Below the pieces are notes generated by a model. That model was not told the origin of the DNA. It did no database searches and worked only from the letters and a program-made list of their open reading frames with translations. A program made the position numbers and the translations under genes. A stretch of DNA of 64,000 bases from contig CAZHTS010000011.1 in assembly GCA_964535315.1 (NCBI GenBank), positions 1 to 64,000 of the forward strand. Direction: 5' to 3'. How positions within the stretch are numbered: position 1 is the stretch's first letter; each line of letters begins with the position of its first letter. This DNA comes from CAZHTS01 sp964535315 (GTDB lineage Bacteria; Chloroflexota; Anaerolineae; Anaerolineales; Anaerolineaceae). Positions 55,338-63,569 of the stretch are shown here, in pieces.

Positions 55338-56240
55338 CTAGCGGGTATTTAAATATTGAACCAGAACAGCTGTAATGTTATCCGGGCCGCCGGCGGCGTT
55401 GGCCGCCTCAACCAATTCATGACAGGCAACCGATGGACTGGGCGCTTTGGTAATGATACGGAAAATCTCCGGTTCCGGCACCACCCCCCACAGGCCATCG
55501 CTGCACAACAGCATATAACCCGGATGCGGGAGTAGATGCGTGTTTACGTCTGGGTGGAAGGGTTCCGTCTGGCCCAGGGCGCGATACAACACGTTGCGCC
55601 GGGGGTGCACCGAGGCCTGTTCCTCGGTGATCTGGTTCAGTTCGACCAGGCGCCTGACCAGGGAATGATCCTGCGTAACCACCTGAATACGCCCATCGGG
55701 ATAGAGGAAATAAGAACGACTGTCACCGACGTGCGCAATCGTCACCTGCTCGCCCAACACAAACGCCGCCGTCAGGGTGGTGCCGCCGCCCGGGGCGTTG
55801 CGTAAGACCGCCTGTTGCGCCTCAAATACGCCCTTCTCCATGATCTCTTGCAGGCTATCCCCCTGGGTTCCACTATCCAGCGACAGGTACGGCGGATAAA
55901 GGTTCTTAAGCAAGTAGCCGCTCATGGCGCGAATCGCCACACCGCTGGCAACCTCGCCGTACTCGTGTCCGCCCATGCCATCCGCCACGACAAAGATGCC
56001 AAAATTCAACTCTGTGGTGCCGTCAGACAACACGGAGCTCAAGGTAAAGAGCGCATCTTCGTTATGGTCGCGCTGCCTCCCTACCGACTGGGCGCTGCCC
56101 ACAATCAACTGCGGAGGCTTAAGCTGCACCGGGCGCACACTGACCGACTTGAGCTGTTCTTCCGATAGAGGAGCGGTGCGCACATCGAGCGCCGCAGAAG
56201 GTCGCTTTTTCTGAAAGATACGTTGGATAAAATTTAACAC
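55338..56240 (-). CDS. PP2C-family Ser/Thr phosphatase
   Basis: A 300-residue phosphatase. After a 45-residue N-terminal extension, metal-binding motifs follow in order: RDHNEDAL, VADGMGGHEYGE, VGDSRSYFL, LLCSDGLWGV and GGPDNITAVLV. These are the PP2C signature residues. It lies 28 bases after the Ser/Thr kinase gene and probably reverses its phosphorylation, on the kinase itself and on the FHA and VWA partners. There is no membrane span. Confidence 0.92.
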   Translation of the reverse strand: MLNFIQRIFQKKRPSAALDVRTAPLSEEQLKSVSVRPVQLKPPQLIVGSAQSVGRQRDHNEDALFTLSSVLSDGTTELNFGIFVVADGMGGHEYGEVASGVAIRAMSGYLLKNLYPPYLSLDSGTQGDSLQEIMEKGVFEAQQAVLRNAPGGGTTLTAAFVLGEQVTIAHVGDSRSYFLYPDGRIQVVTQDHSLVRRLVELNQITEEQASVHPRRNVLYRALGQTEPFHPDVNTHLLPHPGYMLLCSDGLWGVVPEPEIFRIITKAPSPSVACHELVEAANAAGGPDNITAVLVQYLNTR

Positions 56241-56268
56241 GGCTCCTCTCCTTAAACTCGACTATGCC

Positions 56269-58167
56269 TCAGGGCATGATGGCATACACGATATGATCCG
56301 CCGAACCAAAATACAACACATCATTATTGACCACAGGCACGCTGGTAATCGGCCCCCCCGTAGAAAACTGCCAGCGCAAACGTCCCGAACGATACTCAAT
56401 ACAATACAACTTGCCATCCGCCGTTCCACAGATCAGCGAATCCTTGTAAATCAACGGCGAACCGCTCACCTGGCTATCGGTCTGGAAACGCCACAACTCT
56501 CTGGCGCTGCCGATATCCAGACAATAAATATACCCATCCGCCGCTCCGGCAAAGACCGTCTTCTCGGCGATGCAAGGTGAGGAAATCGAGCCCTTACCCA
56601 TGCGGTAGCGCCAGATCACCCAGCCCGAGCGGGCATCCACGGCGTAAAAGGTTGCATCGACCGAGGTAAAAAACACCGTGCCCTGATGGACGATCGGCGA
56701 AGAAGTCACCGCACGCTTTGCGCGAAAACGCCAGCGGCTCTGCCCGCGAAAATCCATGCACAATACCTCGCCGCTCTCGCACCCCACATAAATCGCCTCG
56801 GGGGTGACATAGGGCGTGGAGCGAATGGGCCCGGTGGCCTGAGTACGCCAGCTGGCTCGCCCGGATAACAGATTCACAGCGTGTACATAACCATCATCGG
56901 AGCCGACAAACACGTGCCCCTCTGCCACCTTGGGCGAACTGCGAATCGGGCCATCCGTGGCGTAACTCCAGGTCACTTTTCCCATGCGAGCCGAGATGGC
57001 ATATAAATCCTTGTCTTCAGAACCAACATACAACGTGCCCTCATGGATCACCGGCCGGCCAACGATGCCGCCGCCCGTCGGGCATTTCCACAAGAATTTG
57101 CCGTCGGTACTGTTGAGCGCATACACATTGTTGTCATAGGCGCCGGCATACGCTACGCCGCCTTCCACCCACAACGCGCCGCGCACCTCATCTTCGCACT
57201 CAAAGGTCCACAGCGGCTTGACCCCCTGCTCGCCGCCGCTATACACCGGCATCGAAGCCGGCCCCCCCACCCCGCCCAGCTTTGACAGAACTCCGGTTTT
57301 GCGAGCCGTCAACAGCAAGGCTTCCTTCATCATCTCGACTGATTGAAAACGATCCTGCGGATTGTATTGCAGCGCCGTATTAATCACCGCCTCAAGCTCA
57401 ACCGAAACGGCCGGGTTGAGTTTGCGCACCGGGCGCTCGGCAAACGTAAACGGCGCCTCCAGGCGGGGGTCACGGCGGGTGAGGAGATGATGCAGGGTGG
57501 CGCCCAGGGCGTAGATATCTGCCAGCGGCGTGGCATCGCCGCGATATTGCTCGGGCGGCGAATATCCTTCTGTGCCGATCATCGTGCCTTTTTGCCCCGA
57601 GCGAAAGACTTTGGCAATCCCAAAGTCAACCAGCACGATGTGACTATGCTGGTTGATCATCACGTTCGACGGCTTCATGTCGCGAAAGATGATCGGTTCG
57701 GGGCGGTGTGAGTGTAAATAATTCAAGACCTCACACAGTTCCAACGCCCAACCAAGCACCTGTTCTTCAGGCAGAAAGCCCTGCACATCGTTCAAAAAGG
57801 CCTCCAGATCGCGGCCCTGAACGTACTCCTCCACCAGATAAGAGCGCTCATCGTAGCTGAAGTAATCAAAAATGCGCGGGATGGACGGATGCGACAACGT
57901 AACCAGAATGTTGGCTTCGCGCTCGAAGTTTTGCACGATCGTCTCACGCACCACCGGATCCGGCGCCTGGTTAATCATCTCTTTGACCGCCACCAGTTTG
58001 ACCACGTTGGGGAAATGCATATCGCGGGCGCGATAAACAGACCCCATGCCACCGACACCAATCACATCCTGAATCAAATACCGCTCCGCCAGGAGAAATC
58101 CAGATTGCAACTGCTTGTCGGGGCCAGTGTTACTCGTCAGGTTCTGAGTGATGCGATGAGTATCCAG
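56269..58167 (-). CDS. Ser/Thr protein kinase with PQQ-type beta-propeller
   Basis: A protein of about 632 residues if started at CTG 58167. The kinase domain has VGGMGSVYRARD, VAVKEM, IIFRDMKPSNVM (Phe replaces the usual His of HRD), VDFGIAK and the activation loop GTEGYSPPEQY. About seven PQQ/WD-like repeats follow (for example YVGSEDKDLYAISA), making a beta-propeller. No membrane span is seen, so the propeller faces the cytoplasm. Start choice: the first TTG/ATG-like codon is TTG 58110, but GGGAGG lies 5 bases before CTG 58167, and the promoter fits it. It heads the phospho-signalling operon to 52344. Confidence 0.85.
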   Translation of the reverse strand: MDTHRITQNLTSNTGPDKQLQSGFLLAERYLIQDVIGVGGMGSVYRARDMHFPNVVKLVAVKEMINQAPDPVVRETIVQNFEREANILVTLSHPSIPRIFDYFSYDERSYLVEEYVQGRDLEAFLNDVQGFLPEEQVLGWALELCEVLNYLHSHRPEPIIFRDMKPSNVMINQHSHIVLVDFGIAKVFRSGQKGTMIGTEGYSPPEQYRGDATPLADIYALGATLHHLLTRRDPRLEAPFTFAERPVRKLNPAVSVELEAVINTALQYNPQDRFQSVEMMKEALLLTARKTGVLSKLGGVGGPASMPVYSGGEQGVKPLWTFECEDEVRGALWVEGGVAYAGAYDNNVYALNSTDGKFLWKCPTGGGIVGRPVIHEGTLYVGSEDKDLYAISARMGKVTWSYATDGPIRSSPKVAEGHVFVGSDDGYVHAVNLLSGRASWRTQATGPIRSTPYVTPEAIYVGCESGEVLCMDFRGQSRWRFRAKRAVTSSPIVHQGTVFFTSVDATFYAVDARSGWVIWRYRMGKGSISSPCIAEKTVFAGAADGYIYCLDIGSARELWRFQTDSQVSGSPLIYKDSLICGTADGKLYCIEYRSGRLRWQFSTGGPITSVPVVNNDVLYFGSADHIVYAIMP

Positions 58168-58190
58168 TGTGACCTCCCGAATATGTACAA

Positions 58191-58219
58191 ATTATAAACA
58201 GCAACCCTTTGAAATGCAA
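58191..58219 (-). promoter_or_regulatory. Promoter of the Ser/Thr kinase operon
   Basis: On the minus strand TTGCAT (58219-58214) and TATAAT (58196-58191) are 17 bases apart. Transcription would begin near 58184, a few bases before the GGGAGG ribosome site, supporting a gene start near 58167. Confidence 0.72.
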
Positions 58220-58254
58220 CCGTTTTTGCCTTGCAGGTCTGTCAGGCCGGGCTT

Positions 58255-59697
58255 TCAGTTTTGCGACATTCGCCCGACCAGTTCACCCAGTCGTTCCAGC
58301 GCTTGCTCGGCCTGAAACGACCAGTAAGCGGCATTCAAACGGATAAAATTACGGTAGCGCGGCGTAGCCGAGAAAATATACCCCGGCGCCAGCGTCACCC
58401 CTATTCGCAAGGCCTCACGGTACAGCTTCAGCGAATCGACCGCCTCGGGCAGTTGCACCCACAACACAAACCCACCCGCCGGGCTGGTAACGCGCGTTCC
58501 CTCCGGGAAACAATTCAGGATGGCGCGCGCCATCAGCGCAACCTTTTGGGCGTACGCCCGGCGAATACGCCGCAGGTGATGGTCGTATCCGCCGCTTTCC
58601 AAAAATTCTGCAATCGCCAGCTGCGGCAACAACGCCGTACTGACATTGGTCGCCATTTTCTGGCGTTCCACCTCGCGCTGAAAACGCCCCGGCGCCACCC
58701 AGCCGATGCGAAAACTGGGTGAAATATCCTTGGAGAACGAGGAACACAACAATACCAACCCCTTACGATCGTAGGCCTTGGCCACGCCGGGATGATTACC
58801 GCAAAACGACAACTCGCCGTAAATATCGTCCTCGATGAGCGGAATCTCGTACCGCGCCAGCAAATCGACCAGTTCGCGCTTATTCTCGGCCGGCATACAG
58901 CTACCCAACGGGTTGTTGAAATTAGACATGATCAGACAGGCCCGCACCGGGTGGTGCTCGATGGCGAATTGCAGCGCCTCCAGGCTGATGCCGGTGCGAT
59001 GGTGGGTGGGAATCTCCAAGGCGTGTAACCCTTGAGATTGCAAAGCCTGCAAAACGCCAAAATAGGTTGGCGATTCGATCGCCACCAGATCGCCCGGGCG
59101 GCACACCGAACGCAGTGCAAGCGCGATGGCCTCCATACACCCCGAGGTAATGACGATCTCGTCAGGAGAAAGGACACTGCCCGTATTATAGGCCCGCCGC
59201 GCCACCTGCGTGCGCAGTTCAACACACCCTTCTGGCACGGTAAACACCGCATGCGGCAGCGCCATGTTGCGCGCCAGCTGCGCCAGAATGCGCCCCAAGC
59301 GCTCGGTGGGCAGCAAATCGGGCGCCGGTAAGGCCGCGCCAAACTGGAACAGCGACGGCTTCATGGCGTCGCGCAGGACCATCATCGCCAGATCGTTGAT
59401 GTTCACCTGATTGGGATCGCACGGCGGGGCCGAGATTTCCGGCTCGGGGATGGCGTTGCTGACAAAAGAACGCACATAGTACCCGGATTGGGGCCGCGCT
59501 TCGATTAAGCCGCGATCCTCCAGCAGGTGATACGCCTGTAATACCGTGGAGATGCTCAGGTCTTTTTGCTCGCTGATGCGCCGCACCGAAGGCAGACGCT
59601 CTCCCGGCTGAAAAGTGCCCGCCTCGATCTGCACATTAATCTCATTTGCAAGCCGCTCGTACAAGGTCATCTTATCCATTGTCGCCGCTTCAACCAT
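58255..59697 (-). CDS. MocR-type regulator (GntR helix-turn-helix plus aminotransferase domain)
   Basis: A 480-residue MocR/PdxR-type protein. The GntR winged helix occupies about 1-75 (GERLPSVRRIS, DLSISTVLQAY) and a class I aminotransferase-like domain about 100-475, with the PLP lysine in SSFSKDISPSFRIGW. Such proteins bind PLP and often regulate PLP, amino acid or GABA genes. ATG 59697 is preferred to ATG 59721 because a GGAGGAGG site lies between them at the right spacing, and 59721 sits inside an inverted repeat that is probably its operator. It diverges from the DUF2917 gene. Confidence 0.9.
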   Translation of the reverse strand: MVEAATMDKMTLYERLANEINVQIEAGTFQPGERLPSVRRISEQKDLSISTVLQAYHLLEDRGLIEARPQSGYYVRSFVSNAIPEPEISAPPCDPNQVNINDLAMMVLRDAMKPSLFQFGAALPAPDLLPTERLGRILAQLARNMALPHAVFTVPEGCVELRTQVARRAYNTGSVLSPDEIVITSGCMEAIALALRSVCRPGDLVAIESPTYFGVLQALQSQGLHALEIPTHHRTGISLEALQFAIEHHPVRACLIMSNFNNPLGSCMPAENKRELVDLLARYEIPLIEDDIYGELSFCGNHPGVAKAYDRKGLVLLCSSFSKDISPSFRIGWVAPGRFQREVERQKMATNVSTALLPQLAIAEFLESGGYDHHLRRIRRAYAQKVALMARAILNCFPEGTRVTSPAGGFVLWVQLPEAVDSLKLYREALRIGVTLAPGYIFSATPRYRNFIRLNAAYWSFQAEQALERLGELVGRMSQN

Positions 59698-59718
59698 ACG
59701 CGTCGCCTCCTCCTCGGG

Positions 59719-59750
59719 CATAACAGTTTGCCAAAAATCAAACTGTTATG
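59719..59750. promoter_or_regulatory. Inverted repeat between MocR and DUF2917 genes, likely operator
   Basis: CATAACAGTTTG (59719-59730) is mirrored by CAAACTGTTATG (59739-59750) with an 8-base spacer. CTGTTAT recurs at 59774-59780, exactly 31 bases (three turns) after the copy at 59743. MocR regulators are known to bind repeated half-sites at helical spacing near their own divergent promoters. Confidence 0.65.
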
Positions 59751-59843
59751 GGTATAGATGTTGTTTTCTGCATCTGTTATTTTAGCACAAAACTGGTAAA
59801 CTTTTATCAGGATGTTTTGTTTACGGAGATAAAAGAGGTAAAA

Positions 59844-60122
59844 ATGGAACATACCGTTACAGATATGTATGGTGGACGTGTAGGCAAGCTGATCAGTCAG
59901 GTTAGCAAGATCGACATCCACTTATTTAGCGGCGAGTTGTTCAAAATGGAAGGCGACCGGCGCACCACGCGCATCACTTGCCGCAAGGGCGTGTTATGGA
60001 TCACACAAACGGACGACCCTCAGGATCATCTGCTGCTGGCGGGTGAGAGCTTCACCATCAACCGCCCGGGCCACATCCTGATCCAGGGCATGCCTGAAGC
60101 CATCGCCAGCATACTCAACTGA
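59844..60122 (+). CDS. DUF2917-like small protein, 92 aa
   Basis: A 92-residue protein. The core ITCRKGVLWITQTDDPQD followed by LLAGESFTI matches the DUF2917 pattern, a small cupin-like beta fold of unknown function. ATG 59844 is chosen because AAAGAGG precedes it, and the upstream frame crosses the operator. It is the divergent neighbour of the MocR regulator and a probable target of it, and is followed directly by a terminator, so it is a single-gene unit. Confidence 0.75.
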   Translation: MEHTVTDMYGGRVGKLISQVSKIDIHLFSGELFKMEGDRRTTRITCRKGVLWITQTDDPQDHLLLAGESFTINRPGHILIQGMPEAIASILN

Positions 60123-60145
60123 CACACTCCCCCATCCCCCTTTGG

Positions 60146-60178
60146 AACCCCTCTTTTCTGTTGCAGAAAAGAGGGGTT
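60146..60178 (+). terminator. Rho-independent terminator after the DUF2917 gene
   Basis: AACCCCTCTTTTCTG (60146-60160) pairs perfectly with 60164-60178 around a 3-base loop. The 3' arm ends in GGGGTTTT with more T bases. Confidence 0.88.
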
Positions 60179-60272
60179 TTCATGTACAGCCTGCCGGCAA
60201 AAGAGTGACTGGACGGCGCCTATCCAATGCAGTAAAATCTAACCGTCAGCGTTTACATTCAAGGAGTCAAAA

Positions 60273-61493
60273 ATGAGCAACTATCCCGGCAAAGGCGTTG
60301 TCGCCGTCGTAAAAACCTCTCCCCAAACCGTGTTGGAGGACATCGAACGGTTGATGCGATTAGCAGGTGTTGAACAGGTCTTACCGAAAGAAAACACCAC
60401 CGGCCTCAAAATCAATATTTCCTGGCAGACCTGGTACCCGGCCTGCTCTACCACCCCCTGGCAGCTCGAAGGGGTCATCCGCACCCTGCGCGCCCTGGGG
60501 TATAACGATCTGGTCGGCATCCATAACGACACCGTCGTGGTGGATACCAGCGTGGGCGAGGTCAACAACAAGCACAAATTTGTCACCGACAAATACGGCG
60601 TTCCCTGTGAGTATCTGTACCAGGAGAATTTCGACTGGCAGGAATATACCCCCAAAAAGCACCCCTACCTGGTGCTCGACAAGGTCTACCCGGACGGGGT
60701 GTACATTCCCAAGACCCTGATCGGCAAGAACATCGTCCACCTGCCCACCGTCAAGACCCACGTCTTCACCACCATCACCGGGGCAATGAAGAACGCTTTT
60801 GGCGGTCTGCTGCACCGCAACCGCCACTGGACGCACAGCGTGATTCACGACACACTGGTCGATCTGTTGATGATCCAACAAGAGATCCATCCGGGTCTGT
60901 TTGCCGTGATGGACGGCACCTTTGCCGGCGATGGCCCGGGGCCGCGCGCCATGCGCTGGCACGAAAAGAACATCCTGCTGGCTTCCTCCGACCAGGTTGC
61001 CATCGACGCCGTTTCGGCCAAACTACAGGGCTTTGATCCCATGTCCATCCGCTTCCTGCGCAAGGCGCACGAGATGGAACTGGGTGTGGCCGATCCCAGC
61101 CAGATCCAGGTGGTCGGCTACGACATCAATCAGGAAGGCAGCTGGAATTTCGTCCAGGAAGATACATTTGCCTCGCGCGGCCAGAAGATGATCTATCATG
61201 GCCCGCTCAAACCGTTTGAAAAAGTGCTGCTGCAAAGCCCGCTGGTGCCCTGGAGCTTCTTTGCCAGCAATTTCTACCACAACGTATACTGGTACCCCTT
61301 TGTCGGCCGGCAGCGCGTCCAGAACGCCCTCCAGACCCCCTGGGGCCAGTTATTCAAGAGTTACGGGGACGGTGAGGTAGTCATGCCCGGCATGGAACCC
61401 AGAACCGTCATCCAGGCCGGCGTCGGCATTGCTGCACTGCTGGCGTTGTTGGGAGCCGGCGCCTGGCTGTTGAGCAGCCGCTCAAAGAAGTAA
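60273..61493 (+). CDS. DUF362-domain protein with C-terminal membrane anchor
   Basis: A 406-residue protein of the DUF362 family. Characteristic parts are VLPKENTTGLKINISW near 45, PTVKTHVFTTITGAMKNAFG near 170 and the aspartate-rich VMDGTFAGDGPGPR. There is no Cys-rich ferredoxin extension, which some members have. A hydrophobic segment near 385-401 followed by SSRSKK makes a tail anchor with the bulk of the protein probably in the cytoplasm. Function is unknown; the family has been linked to iron-sulfur or metal handling. AAGGAG precedes the start, and the gene lies between two terminators. Confidence 0.8.
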   Translation: MSNYPGKGVVAVVKTSPQTVLEDIERLMRLAGVEQVLPKENTTGLKINISWQTWYPACSTTPWQLEGVIRTLRALGYNDLVGIHNDTVVVDTSVGEVNNKHKFVTDKYGVPCEYLYQENFDWQEYTPKKHPYLVLDKVYPDGVYIPKTLIGKNIVHLPTVKTHVFTTITGAMKNAFGGLLHRNRHWTHSVIHDTLVDLLMIQQEIHPGLFAVMDGTFAGDGPGPRAMRWHEKNILLASSDQVAIDAVSAKLQGFDPMSIRFLRKAHEMELGVADPSQIQVVGYDINQEGSWNFVQEDTFASRGQKMIYHGPLKPFEKVLLQSPLVPWSFFASNFYHNVYWYPFVGRQRVQNALQTPWGQLFKSYGDGEVVMPGMEPRTVIQAGVGIAALLALLGAGAWLLSSRSKK

Positions 61494-61506
61494 ATATCGT
61501 CTGCAT

Positions 61507-61544
61507 AAGAACCTGGTTTCATCGGATGAGCCAGGTTCTTTTTT
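61507..61544 (+). terminator. Rho-independent terminator after the DUF362 gene
   Basis: AAGAACCTGG (61507-61516) pairs with CCAGGTTCTT (61531-61540), followed by a run of T to 61544. Confidence 0.88.
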
Positions 61545-61604
61545 CCTGAGCACACCCCTGCGGCGACGCCGCAGGCCAAATCTATCCCCGGTGAAGGAGA
61601 AGGT

Positions 61605-63026
61605 ATGTTCAAGGATTTTGCTGAAGCGGCCAGATTTGTAAATGAACACGGCGTGCGCATGGTGGATATGAAGTTCAGCGATTTGTGGGGACGCTGGCAT
61701 CATGTCACCCTGTCCGCCAGCGAATTCAAACCGGAGTTGATGAACTCCGGCATTGGTTTTGACGGTTCCAGTGTGGGGCTAAAAAGCGTCAAAGCCGGTG
61801 ATATGGCGCTCGTCCCAGATTTGAGCAGCGGTTTCCTGGATCCGTTCTGGGAGGTGCCCACCTTGAGCTTCATTTGCAATACCGTCGAAGCAGACACCAA
61901 GCAGTTATTCTTCCGCGACCCGCGCGAAATCGCCCGCCGGGCCGAGCGCTTTATGCAAACCACCGGCATCGCCGACGAAAGCCGTTGGGGGCCCGAATTC
62001 GAGTTCTACATCTTCAGCCAGGTCGCGATGCAAAATGACGTCAACGTCGCCTCGTATCGCGTCGAGTCGCTGGAGGCCAGCTGGAACAGCGCCCGCCCGG
62101 ATGGACACGGGCATTATTTGCCCCTGCACGGCGGTTACCACGCCATCCCGCCCGCCGACCAGCACTTTGGGCTGCGCGCCCGCATGGTCACCCTGCTAGA
62201 AGAAATCGGCGTCCCGGTGAAGTACCACCATCACGAAGTGGGCGGGCCCGGGCAGAGCGAGATCGAGACGCCCCTGATGGGCTTAATCGCCGCCGCCGAC
62301 GCCGCCATGATCATCAAATACGTGACCCGCATGGCCGCCCAGCAAGCCGGGCAAACCGTCACCTTTTTGCCCAAACCGCTCTATAACGAGGCCGGCAGCG
62401 GTATGCACTTTCACCAGCAGCTGTTTAAAAACGGCGCCAACGCCTTCTACGATCCGGCGCAGGCCAACCTGCTCAGCCAGACAGCGCTGTACTATATTGG
62501 CGGCCTGTTGACCCATGCCCCCGCCGTGCTGGCCTTCACCAACCCCAGCACCAATTCTTACCGCCGGCTGGTGCCCGGCTTTGAAGCGCCGATCAATTGC
62601 TTCTTCTCCAGCGGCAACCGCAGCGCCGCCATTCGCGTACCCAAATACGCCACCCAACCCAACAAGGTGCGCTTCGAATTCCGCCCGCCAGACGCCACCT
62701 GTAATCCTTACCTGGCCATGGCCGCCATGCTGATGGCCGGGTTGGACGGCATCCGCAATCAAATCGACCCGACCCAGGCCGGGTTCGGGCCAATCAACGA
62801 GGATATCTTTGCCTGGACGCCCGAACGGCGCGCCGCCATCAAGAGCCTGCCCACCTCGCTGCACGAGGCCATGATGGCGCTCCAGGACGACCACGGCTTT
62901 CTGCTGCAAGGCAACGTCTTCGACGAGGAAATGATCCAGGACTGGATCCGCACCAAATGCGCCGAAGAGCGCCAGGTGCAACTGCGCCCGCATCCCTACG
63001 AGATCCAGCTATATTACGATCTGTAG
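61605..63026 (+). CDS. glnA: Glutamine synthetase, type I
   Basis: A 473-residue glutamine synthetase that makes glutamine from glutamate, ammonia and ATP. Signatures in order: FDGSSVGLKSV (N-terminal), GPEFEFYIF (metal site), YHHHEVGGPGQSEIE, AGSGMHFHQQL (ATP/ammonia site) and RSAAIRVPKY. The region where adenylylated enzymes carry NLYDLPPEE reads AIKSLPTSLHEAM without a tyrosine, so adenylylation control is unlikely and this is closer to the GSI-alpha type. GAAGGAGAAGG precedes the start. It is a single gene. Confidence 0.95.
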   Translation: MFKDFAEAARFVNEHGVRMVDMKFSDLWGRWHHVTLSASEFKPELMNSGIGFDGSSVGLKSVKAGDMALVPDLSSGFLDPFWEVPTLSFICNTVEADTKQLFFRDPREIARRAERFMQTTGIADESRWGPEFEFYIFSQVAMQNDVNVASYRVESLEASWNSARPDGHGHYLPLHGGYHAIPPADQHFGLRARMVTLLEEIGVPVKYHHHEVGGPGQSEIETPLMGLIAAADAAMIIKYVTRMAAQQAGQTVTFLPKPLYNEAGSGMHFHQQLFKNGANAFYDPAQANLLSQTALYYIGGLLTHAPAVLAFTNPSTNSYRRLVPGFEAPINCFFSSGNRSAAIRVPKYATQPNKVRFEFRPPDATCNPYLAMAAMLMAGLDGIRNQIDPTQAGFGPINEDIFAWTPERRAAIKSLPTSLHEAMMALQDDHGFLLQGNVFDEEMIQDWIRTKCAEERQVQLRPHPYEIQLYYDL

Positions 63027-63048
63027 CTGCAAACCCGCCAGAATGTTT

Positions 63049-63076
63049 ACCGGGTCATCCGCAAGGGTGACCCGGT
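63049..63076. terminator. Hairpin between convergent glnA and SH3-protein genes
   Basis: ACCGGGTCA (63049-63057) pairs with TGACCCGGT (63068-63076) around a 10-base loop. T-tracts are weak on both sides, so it is only a probable terminator, but its position between convergent genes supports that. Confidence 0.6.
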
Positions 63077-63092
63077 GTTCTACGCCTGCACT

Positions 63093-63569
63093 TCAGGGGG
63101 CAGATACCACGCTCAAGAAATTGGCTGCCGCCCAGCCGCTGCGTTTTTCGTCGTACGGCGCCACCAGGTACCACCACTGGTAACCATCCGCCTGGTGTGG
63201 GCCATCTTTGACCTGGAAGACTTCGGCGTCCATGCCCAAGAAGAGCTGTGGGCTGTTGATCCCCGGCCCCGAGCGGATGCGCAAACCGACGCCCTCGGTG
63301 CCGTTAATCTGCACATAACTGTTCAACTGGATGGCGCCCGGCCCCCCCGTTCCCGTAGGCGCCGCGGTCGGCGTCCAGGACAGCGCCGGGTCTGGGGTAA
63401 AGGTGGGCGTCGGCGCCGGGATGAGCGTCAACGCCGGCTCGGGGATAAACCCATTATCCGCCGGGCGCAGGAAGGCCAGGAGCGCAACGCTGGACAACAA
63501 CAACACGCCCGCCACCCCCAGCGCGCCCAACACCACCCACAGGTTCAACTGCCGCCGCAGCCAGTTCAT
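63093..63569 (-). CDS. Membrane-anchored SH3-like domain protein
   Basis: A 158-residue protein. A membrane span (about 10-34) follows a short basic N-terminus (RRQLN). A Pro/Thr-rich linker (PAPTPTFTPDP) leads to a C-terminal bacterial SH3-like domain (VGLRIRSGPGINSPQ, YQWWYLVAPYDEKRSGWAA). Such proteins lie outside the membrane and bind cell-wall peptides. The ATG overlaps the stop of the exchanger gene by one base, so they share an operon. Its function is not known. Confidence 0.8.
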   Translation of the reverse strand: MNWLRRQLNLWVVLGALGVAGVLLLSSVALLAFLRPADNGFIPEPALTLIPAPTPTFTPDPALSWTPTAAPTGTGGPGAIQLNSYVQINGTEGVGLRIRSGPGINSPQLFLGMDAEVFQVKDGPHQADGYQWWYLVAPYDEKRSGWAAANFLSVVSAP

